Assembly (NCBI RefSeq): GCF_040096075.1 | Contig: NZ_JBBMFJ010000009.1 | Location: 1 to 64,000, forward strand | From: Brotaphodocola faecis | GTDB taxonomy: Bacteria > Bacillota > Clostridia > Lachnospirales > Lachnospiraceae | Direction: 5' to 3' | DNA length: 64,000 nt | Shown: piece after piece, positions 57,565-64,000 of the stretch | Position numbering within the stretch: the stretch's first letter is position 1 | How the letters are laid out: every line of letters starts with the position of its first letter | Position numbers and translations under genes: made by a program | The notes under the pieces: generated by a model | Seen by the model: only the letters and a program-made list of their open reading frames with translations | Told to the model about the DNA's origin: nothing | Databases searched by the model: none

Positions 57565-59854
57565 ATCGGGTCACCTCCACGAGATTGGTATGCTGCCCGT
57601 TGCCCCGCGCGTAAGGGGTCGGGTGCAGGGATGTCAACACGTTAATGGAACCGGCAGTGTCGGTTCCGTTTTTGTCTGGCCGATACCAGGCACCCTGGGA
57701 GATGGCAGTCACGCCCGGCATGATCCGGTCTGTGACGCGCACCGGCATGCGGATCCGCCCGCGGTCGTTAAATACCTCCGCCAGATCCCCGTCTTTTAAG
57801 TTCCGGTCTGCGGCATCTGCCGGGTTCATCCACAGAGTCTGGGGATCCATTTTATGCATAGCCTGGTTGTTGTCGTGGATGCTGTGGCAGCGCCGTTTGG
57901 TATGCCAGCCGGTCAGCTGCAGCGGATACTTTTCTGCAAGAGGATCCTGTGGTCCCTCCACCGGCGGTACATACCGCGGGATGGCCGGCATGAATTCTTT
58001 AAACTCGGTCCGGTAAACCTTCTCAGAAAAAATCTCAATCTTTCCGCTCTTTGTCGGAAACGGATGCGTTTCCGGATTGCTGCATTTTTCTTTGAAAGCA
58101 GGCCGAATTGGCTGCTTCTGATAGCGAAACAGAGCCTGCTTCTTAAAAATCTCATAATCCGGCAGTTCCGTTTCCGTTTTTCTTAACTCTTCATATAAAT
58201 ATTCCAGCCACTCTGATGCGGTACGCCCGCAGGTAAACTGCTCTTTTAATCCCAGGCGGTCTGCCACCTCGGAAAGCCAGTCATACTCAAACCGCCCTTC
58301 GTAAAGCGGCTCCATCACCTTGTTGTTGAAGCCCAGAAAATCAGTGTACAGCCAGGGCATGGTGATATTCTCGCACTCGAACATGGAAATGCCCGGAAGC
58401 AGGATATCGGCGAACTTCGCACTGGCCGTCATGAACAGGTCACTGACCACAATAAACTCGCATTTACTCTCATCCCGCAGGATTTCTGCCGTGCGGTTGA
58501 TGTCTCCGTGCTGGTTGATGAGGCAGTTGCCTGCCAGGTTGAGGATCATCTTGATATCGCTTTCCAGTGTGACCGGTTCTTCCGAGCCGTTAATCCACTG
58601 CACGCCGTCTAACTGGTTCATGGTGCGGCCATGCAGCACAGCATCCGTCCACAGATAAACCGGGATCTGGCGATTGTAATGATTCACCAGCTTCGGCCAG
58701 GACGGTAATTTGTGGTTTTTCCAGTCTGCGACTCCGCTGGCCCAGCCGCCGGAAATTCCAACATTTCCCGTCATGCAGGCAAGCAGAATGCCACCCCGGG
58801 TGCTCTGTTCTCCGTTGGCATTGCGTTGGGGGCCATAGCCCTGAATAAGTGCCGCGGGCTTTGCCTTGGCGTAACGCCTTGCCAGGCTGCGGATGGTGTC
58901 CGCCGGTACTCCGGTGATGCCTTCTGCCCATTCCGGTGTTTTGGATACGCCATCCTTCTCTCCATATAAATAGGAAAGATAGCATTCCGATGGATCCACG
59001 CCCTCCGGCATATGCGCCTTGTCAAAGCCGATACAGCAGCGGTCCAGAAATTCCTGATCCTGCAGCCCTTCCTCCACAATGACCCACGCCATGGCGTCCA
59101 TGAGCGCACTGTCGGTAGCAGGACGGACCGGAATCCACTCCGCATCCAGACGCACTGCCGTGTCATTCCTTCTCGGATCGATGACAATGATGGAAATGCC
59201 CTTCTTTTTTGCGCGCAAAAGCACGTTCATGGTGACACTGTCAAACTTGGTTTCTTCCGGGTTGTGCCCCCAGAGGATAATCAGATTGCTGTTTAACCAG
59301 TCTTCCGGATCATGACCGGTCTGGTTCGTGCCATACATAATGTCCGTTGCCTGACGGATGCAGGCGGTGCTGTAGGAATTGTAATAATCCAGAAATCCGC
59401 CATCTAAATTCAGCAGGCGCTTAGCCATGTTGTTTCCGCGGTTTAAGGCACTGATGCCTGTTGCATAATTTACATAACGAGACCCAACACCGTAGGTATC
59501 GCGGATGCGGATCCATTCGGAAGCGATGGTATCCACCGCCTCCTCCCAGCTGATGCGCGTAAACTTTCCTTCGCCGCGCTTTCCCACCCGCTTCATGGGA
59601 TAACGCAGACGGTCTTCGCCAAGAAAGGTCTTATGGTAATTCAGGCCCCGCACGCAGGCTGTGAGCGGAATCTCTTCCTCAGGTGCATCGCAGGGGTGCT
59701 CCGTGCTCAGATGATCGATTTTTCCGTCCTTCATATGCACGCAGATCACACAGCGTCCGCCGCAGTTATTGCGTCCGGTGGTCCGGATAACCGGTTCTTT
59801 CCATATACTCGCGTCTTCGGATATCACGTCTCCGGTCATGTTCTCTTTTTTCAT
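57554..59854 (-). CDS. Molybdopterin-dependent oxidoreductase (DMSO reductase family)
   Basis: About 766 aa catalytic subunit. An N-terminal [4Fe-4S] motif (NNCGGRCVICVHMKDG, then ACVRGLNY) is followed by RLRYPMKRVGKRGEGKFTRISWEEAVD as in DmsA, the candidate Mo-ligand Ser region NSYSTACIRQ, GHNPEETKF, IVIDPRRNDTA and the C-terminal cap (AEVFNDRGRIRMPVRVTDRIMPG). The Cys spacing is C-x3-C-x2-C rather than the DmsA C-x3-C-x3-C. No Tat signal is seen, so it probably stays in the cytoplasm. No DmsB or DmsC partner adjoins. The start is uncertain: ATGs at 59875, 59854 and 59839 all lie inside the preceding GGDEF gene. Substrate unknown. Confidence 0.88.
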   Translation of the reverse strand: MKKENMTGDVISEDASIWKEPVIRTTGRNNCGGRCVICVHMKDGKIDHLSTEHPCDAPEEEIPLTACVRGLNYHKTFLGEDRLRYPMKRVGKRGEGKFTRISWEEAVDTIASEWIRIRDTYGVGSRYVNYATGISALNRGNNMAKRLLNLDGGFLDYYNSYSTACIRQATDIMYGTNQTGHDPEDWLNSNLIILWGHNPEETKFDSVTMNVLLRAKKKGISIIVIDPRRNDTAVRLDAEWIPVRPATDSALMDAMAWVIVEEGLQDQEFLDRCCIGFDKAHMPEGVDPSECYLSYLYGEKDGVSKTPEWAEGITGVPADTIRSLARRYAKAKPAALIQGYGPQRNANGEQSTRGGILLACMTGNVGISGGWASGVADWKNHKLPSWPKLVNHYNRQIPVYLWTDAVLHGRTMNQLDGVQWINGSEEPVTLESDIKMILNLAGNCLINQHGDINRTAEILRDESKCEFIVVSDLFMTASAKFADILLPGISMFECENITMPWLYTDFLGFNNKVMEPLYEGRFEYDWLSEVADRLGLKEQFTCGRTASEWLEYLYEELRKTETELPDYEIFKKQALFRYQKQPIRPAFKEKCSNPETHPFPTKSGKIEIFSEKVYRTEFKEFMPAIPRYVPPVEGPQDPLAEKYPLQLTGWHTKRRCHSIHDNNQAMHKMDPQTLWMNPADAADRNLKDGDLAEVFNDRGRIRMPVRVTDRIMPGVTAISQGAWYRPDKNGTDTAGSINVLTSLHPTPYARGNGQHTNLVEVTRYGL

Positions 59855-60980
59855 AAAATTTCTTTTTGTCCTCATACATTTTTTCGTCGGCTTCCTTCAG
59901 CATCTCATCCAGAGCCATGCATTCTGTTCTCCAGACCGAACCGCAGGAAATACTGACATGATGCTGTCTGGCATTCAGGCAAAGCTGGTTTATCAGGAAT
60001 TCAAACTGCTGCTGCAGAATGTCTGGATAAATCACCACAAATTCATCCCCGCCGATCCGGTAGGTGCGCTCCGGGAAAACTGCCACAATCTGCTGGGCTG
60101 CCCGACGGATAAAGGAATCACCTGCTTCATGTCCCTGCTCATCGTTGATCTGCTTTAAGCCATTTAAATCAATATAAACCACTCCGATATTTTTAAAGCA
60201 TCTGCCCCGAGATTTTTCCAGCAGGCGAATGTAATAGTTGCGGTTATACAGATTCGTCAGCAGATCGCGGTAGCTTAAATACTGAAGCTGTTCCTGGCGG
60301 TCCTTCATCTCCAGACGGTTCATGAGAAAGAACTGAATGGAAGAGAGGAGCTGAAAATCCCGGTAGTATTTCCGTGGATTGTCTACACCAAAAAATCCTA
60401 TCACCGTACCGTCTTTTTTAAATGGAACCGCGATCAGACTGTTGATATTCTGGGCTTTCAGAATATCATAGGTCTGGGCCTCCTTTTCCTTTTCATGGTC
60501 CAGATCAGATATATAAAACATACCGCGCTTCTGAAACATATCAAGCCAAGACTGAACAACCTGAAGTGGTACCTGCTGAAGATTGTCAATTTCTTTTGTG
60601 ACCCCGGGTGCGACATGCTCATATGTATTGTGAACCAGCTGGTTCTCATAATCCACCTTAACGATATAAGACCGGTCTCCCTCAAAATACTCCGTCACGA
60701 TTTTCAGAAGGTTATTGATCGCCCGGTCCATGTCTTCATGAGAAGAAAGCTCCGTCACGCAGCGGATCAGCACCGTACTGCGTTCCAGTTCCACCACCGC
60801 CTCCGAACGGCTTTTTGCAAGCTGATGGTTGGTCCAGAGATTCCAGCCAAAATAACACCAGAGAAGCAGAAGCGCAACCAGGCTTTCATGTTCCGGATTC
60901 CGGTATATACTCAGTGCCATAGCCAGGGTTATCACGCTCATGACCAGCAGCTGTACAATTCTTCCTTTTCTTTTTTTCAT
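59766..60980 (-). CDS. Membrane GAF-GGDEF diguanylate cyclase
   Basis: 404 aa. Two membrane segments (about residues 8-45), a GAF-like sensor (about 70-225: YFEGDRSYIVKVDYENQLVHN, NSLIAVPFKKDGTVIGFFGVDNP) and a GGDEF domain (about 235-385: YRDLLTNLYNRNYYIRLLE, VYIDLNGLKQINDEQGHEAGD, RIGGDEFVVIYP). The active-site GGDEF and the substrate Asn/Asp are intact, so it should make cyclic di-GMP; the RxxD inhibitory site is missing. The basic C-terminal tail (REHDRRRDIRRREYMERTGY) overlaps the oxidoreductase start by about 75-110 bases. Start chosen at 60980 for spacing to AAGGAAG. Confidence 0.9.
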   Translation of the reverse strand: MKKRKGRIVQLLVMSVITLAMALSIYRNPEHESLVALLLLWCYFGWNLWTNHQLAKSRSEAVVELERSTVLIRCVTELSSHEDMDRAINNLLKIVTEYFEGDRSYIVKVDYENQLVHNTYEHVAPGVTKEIDNLQQVPLQVVQSWLDMFQKRGMFYISDLDHEKEKEAQTYDILKAQNINSLIAVPFKKDGTVIGFFGVDNPRKYYRDFQLLSSIQFFLMNRLEMKDRQEQLQYLSYRDLLTNLYNRNYYIRLLEKSRGRCFKNIGVVYIDLNGLKQINDEQGHEAGDSFIRRAAQQIVAVFPERTYRIGGDEFVVIYPDILQQQFEFLINQLCLNARQHHVSISCGSVWRTECMALDEMLKEADEKMYEDKKKFYEKREHDRRRDIRRREYMERTGYPDHRTQ

Positions 60981-61095
60981 CAACATTCTTCCTTTACTGA
61001 AACAGTCAGGATTTCTGACGCTACATAAATCTATAATTTTATATTATCACATCCTGTCTGACTTTTCACGCAATACTATGTAAAATAAAAAAAGA

Positions 61096-61133
61096 AACCC
61101 TCTGCATCAAAAAGTTACCAGATGCAGAGGGTT
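61096..61133 (-). terminator. Terminator of cysteine-desulfidase-like gene
   Basis: Perfect 13-bp stem AACCCTCTGCATC / GATGCAGAGGGTT with a 12-base loop; minus-strand T-rich end. Confidence 0.92.
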
Positions 61134-61160
61134 TTATCCTGTTTCAGGTTTTGTCCCGAA

Positions 61161-62438
61161 TTATGCTTCGATCATAATCTTGATGATCTCTTCGTTGGTT
61201 TCTTTCATACCGTCTTTTCCGAGACGGCCGACATTCTGTAAGGTATTCTCTACGCCCTTGGATACAATACCGTCTCCGCCGCGGAACTGCTGGCCGCGGA
61301 TATACATGTTGTAGCCGAGGATGCCGGCATCGACTGCTGCCGCGATCTTGGCTGCGCAGGATGCCTTTGCGCCATCACATACAATACCAGATACGATTGC
61401 CAGGGCATTGACTACGGTGTGCTCTACTTCCTTCAGACCGCCGCCACACAGATATGCGATTCCGGCACCTGCTCCGGCACCTGCTCCTACTGCTCCGCAG
61501 TAAGCAGACAGACGGCCGATCGGTGTCTTTACGTGGATGGTTGTCAGATTGGACAGCGTCAGGGCGCGGTAGCGCATCTCATCGCTGACCCCCAGCTCTT
61601 TTGCATAAACAATGACCGGAACTGAGGTGGTGATACCCTGGTTGCCGCTTCCGGAGTTGATGACTACCGGCATCTCACAGCCATTCATGCGGGCATCGGA
61701 ACCGGCTGCTGCCATGGCTTTTGCTCTCACGCGGACATCGTCTCCATCCATATCCAGAAGTACCTTGCCGATGTTTGCGCCGTAATCATTCTTCAGTCCT
61801 TCTTCCGCAATGGCCACATTGCAGGAAATCTGCTGATCCAGAAGTTCTTTGACATCGCTGATATCCACCGTTGTCGCAAAATCCCAGATATGTTCCATAT
61901 CAAGCAGCGTGCGGTCGGTCAGGCCGTCTTCGCTGTCATCGGAAACAGCTTCGCTGCGCAGAACCTTCCCGTTCTTTTCAACGAGAACAATGTTGGTATG
62001 GTAATTTGCGATACGCACCTTCGCGTAGTCCTCTCCATGATATACGGTTACGATAATATCGAACGTGCAGCCGCCTGCAAGATGTTCGATTTCAATCGGC
62101 ACATCTTCCATAAACTGCTTCATCTGCTGAATCTGCTCCGGGCTAACCTGGGCAATGACTTCCAGCTGTTTGTCCGGATTTCCTGCCACAATACCCGCGG
62201 TCACTGCCGCATTGATGCCTTTTAAGTGACCGGTGTTCGGCACGATCACGGATTTTACATTCTTGATGATGCTGCCGCTGGCTTCCACCTTTACTTTGTC
62301 CGGCTGTTCTCCCAGTGTCTTTTTTGCAACTGCGCCTGCGTAGGCCAGCGCGATCGGCTCGGTACATCCCATAGCCGGAATCAGTTCTTCTTTCAGGATC
62401 TGGATGTATGCCTGATAACGCGGATCTGACTTTTCCAT
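61161..62438 (-). CDS. UPF0597 / L-cysteine desulfidase-like protein
   Basis: 425 aa of the serine-dehydratase-alpha-like UPF0597 family, whose studied members (CyuA/YhaM type) split L-cysteine to pyruvate, ammonia and sulfide with a [4Fe-4S] cluster. Visible: EELIPAMGCTEPIALAYAGAVA, VPNTGHLKGINAA, NSGSGNQGITTSVPVIVYA, GRLSAYCGAVGAGAGAG and GIVCDGAKASCAAKIAAAVD; the cysteines in CTEP, AYCG and CDGAKASC are the expected cluster and active-site residues. No PLP site. GAAAGG precedes the ATG. Divergent LysR gene is the likely regulator. Confidence 0.88.
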   Translation of the reverse strand: MEKSDPRYQAYIQILKEELIPAMGCTEPIALAYAGAVAKKTLGEQPDKVKVEASGSIIKNVKSVIVPNTGHLKGINAAVTAGIVAGNPDKQLEVIAQVSPEQIQQMKQFMEDVPIEIEHLAGGCTFDIIVTVYHGEDYAKVRIANYHTNIVLVEKNGKVLRSEAVSDDSEDGLTDRTLLDMEHIWDFATTVDISDVKELLDQQISCNVAIAEEGLKNDYGANIGKVLLDMDGDDVRVRAKAMAAAGSDARMNGCEMPVVINSGSGNQGITTSVPVIVYAKELGVSDEMRYRALTLSNLTTIHVKTPIGRLSAYCGAVGAGAGAGAGIAYLCGGGLKEVEHTVVNALAIVSGIVCDGAKASCAAKIAAAVDAGILGYNMYIRGQQFRGGDGIVSKGVENTLQNVGRLGKDGMKETNEEIIKIMIEA

Positions 62439-62541
62439 CTCATTATCACCTTTCTTTTATCTTGTGGCCATTTCATACTGATCAGATATGAGGGCCATCC
62501 GGAATTCATCATTACGGCTTGCCTTGTTGATAAATTTACTG

Positions 62542-62556
62542 TAACATATAGTTACG
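62542..62556. promoter_or_regulatory. Palindrome in divergent desulfidase / lysR region
   Basis: GTAACATATAGTTAC, a near-perfect 15-bp dyad (GTAAC / GTTAC), flanked by TTTAC and GTAAA outer half-sites, centred in the AT-rich 185-base gap. This is the place and style of a LysR-type operator. Assignment is inference. Confidence 0.5.
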
Positions 62557-62623
62557 TTAATGTAAAATTTAAAGATTTTATCATATTGTTTAAAATTTTT
62601 TAATGATGAAAGAAGGGATCTCC

Positions 62624-63508
62624 ATGGAATTTCGCGAAATCAGCACCTTTCTCCAGGTAGCGCAGCACCAGAGTTTTTCCAAGGCCGCAAAGCAGCTCGG
62701 CTACTCCCAGGCCGCTGTCACCATTCAGATCAAACAGCTCGAAGGGGAGCTGGGTGTCCATCTGTTTGACCGCATTGGAAAACAGATCTCCCTGACCCAC
62801 CAGGGACAGGTCTTCTACCAGTACGCGGTTACCATCCAGAAGGACTTAGAGCAGGCCCGGAGCGCAGTCTCCGATTCTTCCTCGTTAAACGGCAAGCTCT
62901 GTCTTGGCACCATCGAGTCCATCTGCGCCTCTATCTTTCCGGATCTGCTGTCCGAATATCACCGGCTCTACCCAGAGGTCACCATCAGCATTGTTACGGA
63001 TTCACCGGATGTTCTGTTAAACCGGATGAACGAAAATGCCATTGATCTCGTGTATCTCTTAGACCGGCGCATCTATGACAACCGCTGGTGCAAAACCCTG
63101 GAGGAACCGGAAGAGAATATTTTTGTGGCTTCTCCGGATCATGAGCTGGCCAGGGCCAATCGGGAGCTGGAGCTTGACGAGGTGCTGCGTTTTCCATTTC
63201 TGCTCACAGAAAAAGATGCCAGCTACCGTCATATGTTAGAACAGTATCTGGCATCTACAGACCGTGTGATCCGGCCGTTTCTGGAAATCGGCAGTACCGA
63301 ATTCATTATTCACATGCTTTTAAAAAATACGGGAATCTCGTTTCTGCCGGAATTTACCATCCGACGGGAAATAGAGCTGAAACGGCTGACCGCGCTTAGG
63401 GTCCGCGGATTTCAGATGCAGACCTGGCGGCAGATTTTCTATCACAAAGATAAATGGGTCACAAAAGAAATGCAGGAATTCCTGCGTCTCGCACAGGAAA
63501 TGAGCTGA
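62624..63508 (+). CDS. LysR-family transcriptional regulator
   Basis: 294 aa. Helix-turn-helix in MEFREISTFLQVAQHQSFSKAAKQLGYSQAAVTIQIKQLEGELGVHLF, then the substrate-binding domain (GKLCLGTIESICASIFPDLL, AIDLVYLLDRRIYDN, LKNTGISFLPEFTI). Start at MEFRE (62624) chosen by homology to LysR starts and GAAGGGA before it. It is divergent from the desulfidase-like gene and is probably its regulator, perhaps sensing cysteine or a sulfur compound. Confidence 0.9.
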   Translation: MEFREISTFLQVAQHQSFSKAAKQLGYSQAAVTIQIKQLEGELGVHLFDRIGKQISLTHQGQVFYQYAVTIQKDLEQARSAVSDSSSLNGKLCLGTIESICASIFPDLLSEYHRLYPEVTISIVTDSPDVLLNRMNENAIDLVYLLDRRIYDNRWCKTLEEPEENIFVASPDHELARANRELELDEVLRFPFLLTEKDASYRHMLEQYLASTDRVIRPFLEIGSTEFIIHMLLKNTGISFLPEFTIRREIELKRLTALRVRGFQMQTWRQIFYHKDKWVTKEMQEFLRLAQEMS

Positions 63509-63766
63509 TTATTTCTGGCTCTCCTCGTAGCACTGGCGCACTGCCTGGGCCAGCTGGTCCGCGCAGGATGTATCTTTGTAGCCGCAGGTATTGCCGTGCA
63601 GGGTGTTGTAGATCTGGTCTACGGTCATGCCGTCTACCAGCTTGCTGATGGCCTTTAAGTTGCCGTTGCAGCCTCTTGTAAATTCTACGTTTCTTACTAC
63701 GTCGCCCTCCAGGTCAAAGGACAGGGATGTCGGGCACACGTCGTGTGGTTTTACAGTGTATCTCAT
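63509..63766 (-). CDS. TSCPD-domain protein (TIGR03905)
   Basis: 85 aa. RYTVKPHDVCPTSLSFDLEGDVVRNVEFTRGCNGNLKAISKLVDG and HGNTCGYKDTSCADQLAQAV are the TIGR03905/TSCPD signature, with four conserved cysteines that may bind metal. TSCPD domains also occur at the end of class II ribonucleotide reductases; the free-standing form has no known function. It is convergent with the LysR gene, and the two stop codons abut with no base between them. GAGGAG precedes the ATG. Confidence 0.88.
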   Translation of the reverse strand: MRYTVKPHDVCPTSLSFDLEGDVVRNVEFTRGCNGNLKAISKLVDGMTVDQIYNTLHGNTCGYKDTSCADQLAQAVRQCYEESQK

Positions 63767-63846
63767 AGTTCAACTCCTCCTCATTGTATACAGCATGCAA
63801 TCTGGCCGCAGCTTCCGCAAGCAGCTCCGGCCAGGTTGCATCGTAA

Positions 63847-64000
63847 TCAGTCGCTGTCCGGCAGCAGTTTGATCCGCACGATGATGCGGCGTACAAATCC
63901 GCCCTCCGGAACTTCAATATCTTCCTCATGGCTCTGTGCCGGGAACTCTCCGCCTTCTTCCAGTTCCAGCATCAGCCAGTTGTAGGCCGCCTCTCTGGCA
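63847..64000 (-). CDS. Hypothetical protein, partial (C-terminal 51 aa)
   Basis: The frame runs in from the window edge and stops at 63847: it includes AYNWLMLELEEGGEFPAQSHEEDIEVPEGGFVRRIIVRIKLL and ends PDSD. It is acidic and beta-rich in character. The start is outside the window. No family recognised. It lies 80 bases upstream of the TSCPD gene on the same strand. Confidence 0.55.
   Translation of the reverse strand, partial: AREAAYNWLMLELEEGGEFPAQSHEEDIEVPEGGFVRRIIVRIKLLPDSD

Noticed and set aside
57554..59875. Tat signal in the molybdoenzyme N-terminus (RTKRNFMKK)
   Set aside because: No twin-arginine motif and no hydrophobic stretch follows.
1..64000. CRISPR arrays, tRNA or rRNA genes, complete insertion sequences, replication origin
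   Set aside because: No regularly spaced repeats, no cloverleaf or rRNA sequence, no intact transposase with terminal repeats, and no DnaA-box cluster were seen.

Overview
The window looks like a chromosomal segment of an anaerobic Firmicute in the class Clostridia, most likely a Lachnospiraceae gut commensal. The evidence is the gene order of the ribosomal superoperon (rpsJ to rplQ with adk, map, a KOW protein and infA inside), zinc-type S14, an expanded L17, a type III glutamine synthetase, T-box control of proS, cell-wall-binding repeat proteins, and coding GC close to one half with AT-rich sigma-A promoters. Species cannot be fixed from the sequence alone.

Layout. (1) About 1-7,950 is a decayed integrative conjugative element (ICE) lying downstream of rpsI. 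Pieces of topB, a DUF4366-like acidic tail, trbL, virD4 and a serine recombinase survive in the order usual for clostridial ICEs, but each has lost its middle or end. Cargo sits between them: two VOC proteins, a nucleotidyltransferase, a hexapeptide acyltransferase, a DUF4143 ATPase remnant, and a RelB/YafQ toxin-antitoxin pair whose toxin carries an in-frame stop codon. (2) 8,060-13,040 is rpsI-rplM behind a leader, truA with a long extra C-terminal domain, and the ecfT-ecfA2-ecfA1 module of an ECF vitamin transporter. (3) 13,164-25,600 holds a UPF0340 gene, a peptide-utilisation operon (oppB-C-A-D-F, a PepV-like dipeptidase, a GntR regulator), divergent pepT, a URO-D-family gene and a secreted cell-wall-binding protein. 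(4) 25,850-42,350 is the S10-spc-alpha ribosomal superoperon, read right to left, with secY, adk, map, infA, rpmJ and rpoA. (5) 42,480-49,000 is a second cell-wall-binding protein, glnN, fba and thrC. (6) 49,100-57,240 is a CmpB-like membrane protein with a coiled-coil tail, a LysR regulator, T-box-controlled proS, and a divergent polar amino-acid ABC transporter operon ending in a cytidylate-kinase-like gene. (7) 57,250-64,000 is a molybdopterin oxidoreductase with a small partner, a GAF-GGDEF protein overlapping it, a cysteine-desulfidase-like gene divergent from a LysR regulator, a TSCPD protein and a partial gene at the edge.

How it works together. The core is growth machinery (ribosome, secretion, adenylate kinase, RNA polymerase alpha) surrounded by nitrogen and peptide nutrition: oligopeptide import with intracellular peptidases, an amino-acid transporter, glutamine synthetase, threonine synthase, prolyl-tRNA synthetase and cysteine breakdown. 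Regulation visible in the DNA includes a proline T-box, a likely L13 leader, several hairpins in ribosomal-protein intergenic gaps, an intra-operon hairpin after the amino-acid-binding protein, and an 11-bp element (GATAATATC core) inside two promoters that may be the GntR operator. A 27-bp palindrome occurs three times, far apart.

I found no clear new multi-gene defence system. The most distinctive items are the precisely eroded ICE with an in-frame-deleted topoisomerase, the nonsense-mutated toxin with intact antitoxin, the fused TruA, the dispersed palindrome, the shared GntR-like element, and the oxidoreductase/GGDEF overlap.
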